From a virus, in the IMG/VR virus record IMGVR_UViG_3300021959_000328, positions 1 through 26,113 of that record: DNA of 26,113 nucleotides. One strand, 5' to 3'. Shown piece by piece: positions 8,605 through 16,100 of the stretch. A model generated the notes under the pieces. That model was not told the DNA's origin, did not search any database, and was given only the letters and a program-made list of their open reading frames with translations. The first letter of the stretch is position 1. The number at the start of each line of letters is the position of its first letter. A program made the position numbers and the translations under genes.

Positions 8605-8633
8605 TTGACAATGGTCAATTCTAATGATATAAT
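8605..8633 (+). promoter_or_regulatory. Perfect sigma-70 consensus promoter with extended -10
   Basis: TTGACA at 8605-8610 is followed after exactly 17 bases by TATAAT at 8628-8633, with TG one base upstream of the -10 (TGATATAAT). Both hexamers, the spacing and the extension are full consensus. The -35 also forms the left arm of a small palindrome (TTGAC-AATG-GTCAA, 8605-8618). The predicted start near 8640 lies inside the HlyC-like gene, so such a transcript would begin after that gene's start codon and serve the genes from 9067 onwards. Whether it works in the host is not known. Confidence 0.55.
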
Positions 8634-9057
8634 AGACATAATAAGATTATATAGGGAGTTTCCTAAATATAATTATCTTTCTGATAGAGATATTGCAAAA
8701 GCAATAATTCCTTCTTTGTCATTAAATCAGTTTAAAATATTTAGGTATCCAAATACTGATGTTGCTTATGCATTTACTAACTGGGCATATTTAAACAAGA
8801 CTGTTGAAGAAAGATTTTTACAAACAGGATTACTTGAAAATTTAGATTGGGATAGTGGAGATATTTGTTGGCATATAGAAACAGTAAATACTGCACTAGA
8901 TAAGATAAAAGAAATTTACAAATATACTGCAACAAGATTAGCAGAAGATATTGGTAAAGATAAATACTGTCATTGGATTAGAATAAATAAATCAGGCAGA
9001 GGAATTAAAAGAATAAATAAAATGAAAATAGAAATGGGATTAAGAAAATTTAACTAA
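8611..9057 (+). CDS. HlyC-like (RTX toxin-activating lysine acyltransferase) homologue
   Basis: The 148-residue product resembles the HlyC family, acyl-ACP-dependent enzymes that acylate lysines of RTX toxins. Against E. coli HlyC as I remember it, the N-terminal block (FPKYNYLSDRDIAKAIIPSL, then SLNQFKIF) aligns without gaps to the SPLHRNWPV... NQYALL region. VAYAFTNWAYLNKTVEE matches VAYCSWANL..E, and DWDSGDICWHIE matches DWTSGDRKWFID. IRINKSGRGIKRINK matches the later IRVDP block. The length is close to HlyC (about 170). The residue aligned with catalytic His23 is Tyr20 and that aligned with Asp92 is Glu90, so activity may be lost or altered. ATG 8611 is the start used here; TTG 8605, better spaced from an AGGA at 8591-8594, is an alternative. 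It lies 9 bases before a Lys-rich virion-type gene. Confidence 0.72.
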   Translation: MVNSNDIIDIIRLYREFPKYNYLSDRDIAKAIIPSLSLNQFKIFRYPNTDVAYAFTNWAYLNKTVEERFLQTGLLENLDWDSGDICWHIETVNTALDKIKEIYKYTATRLAEDIGKDKYCHWIRINKSGRGIKRINKMKIEMGLRKFN

Positions 9058-9066
9058 GGAAATAAT

Positions 9067-10362
9067 ATGGGAAGTGTATCAAGAGTATTTAAAAAAGTAA
9101 AACGAGCAGTAACGAGACCTATTAGTAAAGCTTTTAAAGGTGTAGTTAAAGGTATTATGAAAGTTGGTAAAGCAACTATGCGTGGTGTTGCTAAGTTAAA
9201 TCAAAAACTTGGACCACTAGGTTCTATTGCTATGGCTATTGCTATGCCTTATGCTTTAAGTGGATTAAGTACTGCAACTACTGCAGCTATGAATAGTACA
9301 AATACATTTTTAAAAAGTATAGGTACAGTAGGTAATTCTATTAGAACAGGTTATCAAGCTTTTAATGCTGGTGTATCAAAAACTTTTAGTACAATTACAA
9401 AATCTATTTCAAAAGGTTTTCAAAGATTTGCTCCTCAAGGAGTTAAAAATATGTTTTCTAATATTTCTACAGGTGCTAAAAATTTATATAACTCAGCTAA
9501 AACAACAATGAAAAAATATACACCTAAATTTAAACAAGGGTCTGTTGGACAATCAGAAGTATTTGGTTTAGGTCAAGCTGCTGAAGGACCTATGTTAATG
9601 GATAATACTCTTGTTGCTGATAAGATAGCATCTGGACAATTAACAGCAGGACAAGTTAATATGAAAACTTTAAGTGAACCTACAGGATGGTTTACTAAAA
9701 CAAATACTCTTGGAGTTAAGTCTGATAAAATTGTACAAGATACTTTAAATACAGCATATGAAAAAAGATTAGCAGGATTTGATAAAAATACTTTAAGATA
9801 TTTTAATGATACTAAAGCTGCTGCATTACAAAAAGGAACTTATTTAAGTGATGACCAAATAGGTTCAATGATTACAGATAGTAGTGCAGCTAAAAATTAT
9901 AGTAAAGAAGTACTTTCTTATAGTGGTGATATGGATTATACTGGAACAGGTACTGGTAAATATGATATTAAAACTGAAATAGCTGATTTATCTCAAACAG
10001 GAGATTATAATTTAGTTCCAGGTTCTGCAGGTGAAAGTGAATTTTATCAATATACAGGAGATAAAACTTTTGCTCAAGACCCTATACCTAAAAAGAAATT
10101 TGATAGTAAAGCTGCAGCTTCAAAAATAGCAAAAAGTTTATTAAAACCTTCAGATGGACCAGGTGTTGAAACACCTTTTTATATGGCTAACCAAGATATG
10201 ACTATGCAAACAAGTTTAGCTAATTATGGTGAGACAGATATTAAAGGTACTGCTGGTGGAGATTTTTTTACCAAAGTTTATGGAGAAGAAGCAGGACAAA
10301 AATTAAAAACATATTATAAAAATATGAATTTGTTACATCAAAACTATGCAGGGATTAATTAA
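9067..10362 (+). CDS. Lys-rich amphipathic protein, probable internal/ejection protein
   Basis: The 431-residue product is not one I can name. Its N-terminus is strongly basic and amphipathic (MGSVSRVFKKVKRAVTRPIS, KAFKGVVKGIMKVGKATMRG), followed by a hydrophobic stretch at about 50-75 (GPLGSIAMAIAMPYALSGLS). More basic helices run to about residue 160 (SKTFSTITKSISKGFQRF, KNLYNSAKTTMKKYTPKF). The C-terminal half is mixed and soluble-looking (YFNDTKAAALQKGTYLSDDQ). Such membrane-seeking helices fit a protein that enters the host envelope during ejection. AAGGAAATAAT before the ATG is a good ribosome site. It directly follows the HlyC-like gene, and its many lysines make it the obvious candidate partner; that link is inference. 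Confidence 0.6.
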   Translation: MGSVSRVFKKVKRAVTRPISKAFKGVVKGIMKVGKATMRGVAKLNQKLGPLGSIAMAIAMPYALSGLSTATTAAMNSTNTFLKSIGTVGNSIRTGYQAFNAGVSKTFSTITKSISKGFQRFAPQGVKNMFSNISTGAKNLYNSAKTTMKKYTPKFKQGSVGQSEVFGLGQAAEGPMLMDNTLVADKIASGQLTAGQVNMKTLSEPTGWFTKTNTLGVKSDKIVQDTLNTAYEKRLAGFDKNTLRYFNDTKAAALQKGTYLSDDQIGSMITDSSAAKNYSKEVLSYSGDMDYTGTGTGKYDIKTEIADLSQTGDYNLVPGSAGESEFYQYTGDKTFAQDPIPKKKFDSKAAASKIAKSLLKPSDGPGVETPFYMANQDMTMQTSLANYGETDIKGTAGGDFFTKVYGEEAGQKLKTYYKNMNLLHQNYAGIN

Positions 10363-10364
10363 TT

Positions 10365-10535
10365 ATGGCAGTAAATAAAGCAGGTAACTATACAAAACCT
10401 ACAATGAGAAAAAAAATATTTCAAAGAATTAAATCACAAGCTTCTCATGGAACAGGAGCTGGGCAATGGAGTGCAAGAAAAGCACAAGCTCTAGCTAAAG
10501 CTTATAAGAAAGCAGGTGGAGGATATAAATCATAA
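10365..10535 (+). CDS. Small basic protein (56 aa), QWSARKAQ type
   Basis: ATG at 10365 follows the previous stop by two bases, and its stop TAA 10533-10535 overlaps the next start. The product reads MAVNKAGNYTKPTMRKKIFQ at the N-terminus and carries a GAGQWSARKAQALAKAYKKA block ending GGGYKS. The TKPxxRxKI and GQWSARKAQ motifs recur in small proteins of marine phages and giant viruses; I believe the family is DUF5872 but cannot confirm. It is strongly positive, without Cys or hydrophobic segments, so nucleic acid association is plausible. It is paired with the related-looking basic gene that follows. Confidence 0.65.
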   Translation: MAVNKAGNYTKPTMRKKIFQRIKSQASHGTGAGQWSARKAQALAKAYKKAGGGYKS

Positions 10536-10777
10536 TGGCACTAGCTAAGTCTCAACAAAGCTTAAAGAATTGGAGTAAGCAAAAATGGAGAACAAAGTCT
10601 GGTAAACCTTCTAGTAAAACAGGAGAAAGATATTTACCAAGTGCTGCAATAAAAGCTTTATCAGCTTCTGAGTATGCAAGAACAAGTGCAGCTAAAAGAA
10701 AAGGTAAAGCAGCAGGAAAACAATTTGTTAAACAACCAAAGAGTATAGCAAACAAAGTAAGAAAGTATAGAACATAA
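10535..10777 (+). CDS. Small basic protein (80 aa), WRTKSGKPS type
   Basis: The product has the motif series NWSKQKWRTKSGKPS, GERYLPSAAIKALSASEYA and AAKRKGKAAGKQFVKQP, a pattern I recall from small conserved proteins of marine phages and large DNA viruses, where it can be fused to the motif of the preceding gene (possibly DUF5872). Here the two halves are separate, coupled genes. It is highly basic with no membrane segment. One-base overlaps (TAATG) link it to both neighbours. Function unknown; a virion DNA-associated role is a guess from charge and location. Confidence 0.72.
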   Translation: MALAKSQQSLKNWSKQKWRTKSGKPSSKTGERYLPSAAIKALSASEYARTSAAKRKGKAAGKQFVKQPKSIANKVRKYRT

Positions 10778-11355
10778 TGGCTGAAAAAATAAAAGAAAAT
10801 CAATTTGATGAAGTAGGTGTTAATCCTTTTAATGCTCCTATTCCTGGAGAATCATTAACAGCATCACCTGAAACTCCTAGAGCATGGGAAAGACCACCTG
10901 AATATACAGACCAAGATGAAGCTATGATGGCTGTATACATGGTGTTAACTGAACAAGATACCCTAAGACAATTAGTAGGTATTATTTCTGAAGGTGTACC
11001 TTTAGATGAAATAGCACAAGTACTTTTATACAAAGGATATACTGAAGGAAAATATACACCTGATATGATGTTAATGTTAGCAGAGCCTACAATTTATTTA
11101 TTAATAGCTATTGCTGATTATGCAGAAATAAAAGATTATGTTTTATATAATGAGGAAGATGAAGACCCAGATACTATGATACCTGAAGATGATGTTACAC
11201 CAGTTGATATGGATGGCGATGGTGAACCTGATACAGAAACTAGTACTAAACCAATCATTAAACCAGATTCATTAAGTAAAAGTTTATTAGCAAGAGTAGA
11301 TAATGAATTAGAATCTAAAGTAAAAGAAGCAACAGAAGAAGAGGTAGAGGAGTAA
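10777..11355 (+). CDS. Acidic virion-block protein (192 aa) with a DxDxDG loop
   Basis: The product is acidic, particularly after residue 120 (YNEEDEDPDTMIPEDDVTP) and at the end (EATEEEVEE). The N-terminal part contains NPFNAPIPGESLTASPETPR and WERPPEYTDQDEAMMAVYMV, a proline-rich opening common in small marine phage structural genes. Residues 60-120 are helical with some hydrophobic patches (TIYLLIAIADYAEI) but no clear membrane span. Residues 144-150 (DMDGDGE) look like a Ca-binding EF-hand or dockerin-type loop, although only one is visible. Lying between two very basic proteins and the large ejection proteins, it could act as a charge-balancing chaperone or scaffold; this is inference. 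Confidence 0.62.
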   Translation: MAEKIKENQFDEVGVNPFNAPIPGESLTASPETPRAWERPPEYTDQDEAMMAVYMVLTEQDTLRQLVGIISEGVPLDEIAQVLLYKGYTEGKYTPDMMLMLAEPTIYLLIAIADYAEIKDYVLYNEEDEDPDTMIPEDDVTPVDMDGDGEPDTETSTKPIIKPDSLSKSLLARVDNELESKVKEATEEEVEE

Positions 11356-11356
11356 T

Positions 11357-13099
11357 ATGGGATTTTTTACAGATGTCGGTAATTTTGCAAAAGGAATGAT
11401 TGAAAGAGATAGAGAAATTACTAATGAAAATTTAGCTATTAGAGCAGAAGAATTAAAAGCTAATAGAGATTTAATGATTGCAATGAAGAAAGATAAGTAT
11501 GCTGCTGACATTGCTGAATACAAAAAAGAAAAAGCTAAGTCTAATGAAATTAAACAATTAAACTCTGCTGCTGCTGCAGGTAATATGGATAATTCATCTT
11601 ATGCTAAACAATTTTTATTACATAGCTTAGGTACAGAAAAATTTAATGCGTTACAAAAAGCTGACCCTGCAGGATTTTTAGATATGGTTGATAATATTGC
11701 TAATCAAGCTAAAGCTAATGGAGGTTTAGACTATAAATTTACTATAGATAGAAATAGTCTTGATAATCAATTTGGTACTGATACTAAAATTATTAATAAA
11801 GGTTTTTCTAAAGCAATTGAAGATGCTAAAGGTGATAGTTTTTTAATTAATAAAATTCTTAATAAAAAATCTACTATTGATAAAGATGTTAATGCAGATA
11901 TAGAATCACAATTAAAAGCTGCTAAAGTAGTAACTGAAGAAACAATTGATAGTGATAAAAAAATTATTACATTTGCAGAAGGTACTAAACGATTAAGAGT
12001 TCCACCAAAAGAATATCAAACTGAATGGAAAAATCAAAGAGGAACTATTAATTTTGATTTAACAAAAGATAATAATAATACTTTTAAATTTTTAAGTTTA
12101 ACTGGTAAACTTGGTGGTAATGATGAGATAAGTTATAAGTTTAATAAAACAGACAGTAAAATTGAAGGTATGAATGCACCTGCAACAGAAAATTTACTTG
12201 CAATGGAATATATGTTTAATCAAGTAAAAAATTCTGATGACACAATGACATTACATTATAATACTGTTACTAAAAATTTAGGAGATGTAAGTAAAACTTG
12301 GAATGCTGATACTGTTTATAATAAAATGTCTACTATTTTAGATGGTAGAGGTGGTAACATTTCAGAATCTGGATTAGATTTACGAACTGACATAAGACTT
12401 ACAACTTTTGTTCCCTTATCTTTAGTTAACCAAAATAATAAAATGGAATTTGGTAATGGTACATCAATTGATTTTAGTAATAAATCAGATATGAAAGCAT
12501 TAAGTAATACTATGAATGAATATATTATTGAAAAAGCTAATTTAATGTATTCTCAAAATAAAGATGTTGATGAACAAAATCAAGCTGGAAGAGTTTATGA
12601 AAGACTTTATAAAGGTGATGCAACTACTATGAGTGAATTTTTAAATTATGCTGCTGAAAAAAATCCAGAATTATTTAAAGATATAATTACTAGTGCAGAA
12701 TCTGCAGGAGCAGAAATAGAAAGTACATCTACAGAAGGTACATCTCAAGATAAAACTATACAAGATAATAAAATACCAGAAAAAAAATCTACAATGAAAT
12801 TTAAAGTTGTAACTCAAGATGGTAAAAATGGTATTACTGCAAATGGAAAATTTAGAAGTTGGGAAGAATTAGAAAATGCAAATTTAATTTCTAAGTTAGA
12901 TGATGTTACTAAATTAGAATATGATAAATGGAAATCTTCTAAAGAATCATCACAAGTAAAAGGAACAACTTTTGAAGATATACAAGCTAGTACAGATGCT
13001 AACACTAAAAAAATAACTGAAGCATTTACTGATAGCGAAGGTAACTTTCAAAAGATGAAAACTAATAAAACTAATATTAGACCATTTAGTAAAGGATAG
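11357..13099 (+). CDS. Probable internal virion protein (580 aa)
   Basis: The product starts MGFFTDVGNFAKGMIERDRE and has a long charged helix, probably a coiled coil, over about residues 12-70 (IRAEELKANRDLMIAMKKDK, ADIAEYKKEKAKSNEIKQL). The remainder is soluble, Lys/Asp/Asn-rich and without Cys. Residues about 460-490 form a Ser/Thr/Glu-rich linker before a final helical domain. I cannot match it to a named family. Its place immediately before the gp16-like ejection protein, and its size, parallel the T7 arrangement of internal core genes 15 and 16, which supports an internal core role. ATG at 11357 comes just after the previous stop. Confidence 0.62.
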   Translation: MGFFTDVGNFAKGMIERDREITNENLAIRAEELKANRDLMIAMKKDKYAADIAEYKKEKAKSNEIKQLNSAAAAGNMDNSSYAKQFLLHSLGTEKFNALQKADPAGFLDMVDNIANQAKANGGLDYKFTIDRNSLDNQFGTDTKIINKGFSKAIEDAKGDSFLINKILNKKSTIDKDVNADIESQLKAAKVVTEETIDSDKKIITFAEGTKRLRVPPKEYQTEWKNQRGTINFDLTKDNNNTFKFLSLTGKLGGNDEISYKFNKTDSKIEGMNAPATENLLAMEYMFNQVKNSDDTMTLHYNTVTKNLGDVSKTWNADTVYNKMSTILDGRGGNISESGLDLRTDIRLTTFVPLSLVNQNNKMEFGNGTSIDFSNKSDMKALSNTMNEYIIEKANLMYSQNKDVDEQNQAGRVYERLYKGDATTMSEFLNYAAEKNPELFKDIITSAESAGAEIESTSTEGTSQDKTIQDNKIPEKKSTMKFKVVTQDGKNGITANGKFRSWEELENANLISKLDDVTKLEYDKWKSSKESSQVKGTTFEDIQASTDANTKKITEAFTDSEGNFQKMKTNKTNIRPFSKG

Positions 13100-13107
13100 G
13101 AGAAACA

Positions 13108-16100
13108 ATGTCTTCAGAGACTTTAACTAATAATGTTTCTTCAGAAAATGAATTAGAAAATTTTTTTAATACTAGCACAGTTAGTACACAAGAAGAAACT
13201 AAATCAATTGAACCTCAATCTGATATTCAACTTACTGAAGAACTACCCTCTCAAACACAACCTAAAACTGAACTAGAAAGTTTTTTTAGTTCTGAGCCAA
13301 TACCTGATTCTAATTCGTTAGAAGGGTTTCTTATGTCTGCAGAAAAACCAGAAATATCTAATCTTGAAAAATTAGAATATGGTTGGGATAAAGAAACTAT
13401 GGTACTTGGTAATTTATTTAGAATAGGTAAAGCTAAAGTACAAGATTTATTTGATGATGATAAAACATTTAAAGATTTTATTATTGAAAATGAAAAGAAA
13501 AGAATAGATGCTTTTGAAAAAGAACATTGGAAGTTTGATGATGAAGCTAAAGATAGTGGTATTGTAACAACAGGTTCAGTACTATCAATGTTGTTAGACC
13601 CTTATTATCTAGCTGGATATTTAAATCCTGTTAGTTTAAAAGCTATGACTAATCCTATTAGTGCTGCAACACTTAATGGTTTATTAGTTGGTGGTGATGT
13701 TGTTATAGATAACTTAGCAAAAACTGGTGAAATAGATTGGGGTAATGTAGCTGTTAGTTCTGGAGTTGCTGCAGCAGTTGGTGGTGTTATTCCTATAGGT
13801 GGTAAAGTATTAAGTAAGTATGCACCTAAATTAATAAAAAGTGAAGTTGAATTAGTTAAAAATTTTATTGATGGTAAACTAGCAAAACAAAACAATCTTA
13901 CTGTTCCTCAATTAAAAAAAATTCAAAAGGCTGCAAATAATACTGAAGTTAAAAATGCTAGTCAAGAATTAATTAAATGGACTAATAATTTTGTTAGACC
14001 TATAGCTGCAGAAACAGCAAAATTTAAATCATTAGAAAAAACATTATTAGATAAAAGAGATTTATTAATTAAGATAAGAAAATTAAAAGGTAGAAAAAAA
14101 CCTAAAGCAAATGTTCCTGGTATGTTAAAACAAGAACCTTTAGGTAAGCAAATAATAAATATTAGAAACGAAATTATAGATGCTAAGAAAGCTAGTGAAG
14201 CTGCAAAGAAAATATTAATAGATAAACAATCTAAAAAATTAGATAAATGGAGTGAGCTAGTTGCTAATAGAAATACAAAAATATTAGAAGCATTAAAAAA
14301 AGATGAAACAAAAATTGATTGGGCAGTAAGAAGTTTATTATCTGCAACTGTTAGACCATTAGTAGGTGCTGGTATGGGTGCAACTGGTGGTATTTTATTT
14401 GGTGACGAAGAAACTGATTTAATGTATTGGATTGCTGGTGGTGCAATGGCAGGTCAAATGCAAAAAATGATTCAAAGAAGTTCTAAGTTTGGTACTAATT
14501 TAGAAAAAGGAAAAGTATTAGGTATTATTGATAGAGAGTGGACACAGCTAACTATGCAAAAAGTTAGAGATTTAATGTCAGGAACAAGTGCATCTAAATT
14601 AAATTCATATGGTGGTGCTACAGAAAAAATAAGTAAGATGTTGTTTAGGGAAGTTGATTCTCCTGTTCAAGAAAAATCAGCTATTGCTGTTGCTGAACAA
14701 ATGCAAAGATATTACTTTAGAAAAATTAATGATATAACTAAAGGATATACTGATGATGAAATAGCTGCTGCTGTTTCTATTAATAGAGGTAAACAACTAA
14801 CAAAAGATACTCCTAGTAATGTAGAAAAATTATCTAAAGACCTAAGAAGTTATATGGATGAATTTAAAGATTTATATAATAGTTCAGGGTTCTTTTCTAA
14901 AAAAGAAATACAAGATTATTTTCCTAGATTATTAAACTACGATGTAATTAAAAAAGATGAGAAAGCTTTCTTAAAAACAGTAGAAGGTATATATAGAAGT
15001 TTAAAATATAAAGACCCTAAGAAGGCAGCAGAAAGATATTATCAAGGACATACAGCAGGTGAAGATACTGTTCTTAATGGTAGTGTATTAAAAGAAATAC
15101 TTGCAGGTAAAGATAAATTAACAAATAGAAATTTTATTAAAACTCCAGTATCAGACCATATAGAAAAAGAAAGAACATTAGTTGGTCCTTATAAATTAGT
15201 AGAAGAAGTATTAGAAAAGAAAGGGTATTTAGTAAATGATGCTCGTTCTATATTAAGTAATGTTGTGAATGATTCAGTTAAGTCTATATCTTTTGCTAGA
15301 CAGTTTGGAACTAATGGAGAATTACTTACTCCTTTAATGCAACAAATAAAAACTAAATATTTAAATTCTAATTTAGCAAAAGAAAAAGCTACAAGTGCTG
15401 CTGCTCAAGAAATAAAATTAGTATCTGATAGTATTGATGCATACTTTGATAGATATGGAAAAGCTATGACAGGTGCTGCAAAATCTAGTGCAAGTATATT
15501 AGCAACACTAGGTAATTTAAATATGCTAGGTAGAGTTACTATATCATCTTTAGGTGATATTGTTCAACCTTTTCAAAACTCTGCTAATTGGAGAAGTGTT
15601 GTTAAAGGATTTAAAGATACAGCATTAACAAATAGAAGAGAAACAGGAGCAGCAAAAGCTTTAAATCAAGATATAGATAATGCTATTGCATCTAGTTTAG
15701 AAAGGTCTGCTGGATTTGAAGGTAAAAATATAATGTTAAATGCTGGATGGGTAGGTAAAACTCCTACACAAAAAGTTAATAACATTATGTTTAAAGCATT
15801 AGGTTTACAATGGTTGACTGGTTATGCTAGAAGGTTTGCTTATAATACTGCTGTTGCTGATGCACATTATTTATCTAAAACTTTAAGTAAATTAGCATCA
15901 AAAGGTAACTTAGAAAAAAGACAAGCAAAACAAATTATATATTTCTTAGAAAATAATTATGGTGTTAAAACTAATCAAGCTTTACAAATAGGTAAGTTTA
16001 AAAATTTAGATGATGCACTTAAAGTTAGTAACAATAAAAAAATATTAAATCAAACAGGTGTTATTGGTGCAAACAGAGATGCATTAATACCTCAAGTATC

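Noticed and set aside
10409-10416. A8 run as a possible slippage site for programmed frameshift
   Set aside because: The gene reads through in frame with a normal coupled stop, and A runs are common in this AT-rich sequence.
13605-13895. 96-codon frame antisense to the ejection protein
   Set aside because: It lies opposite well-formed coding sequence, has no coupled neighbours on the minus strand and no ribosome site I can support.
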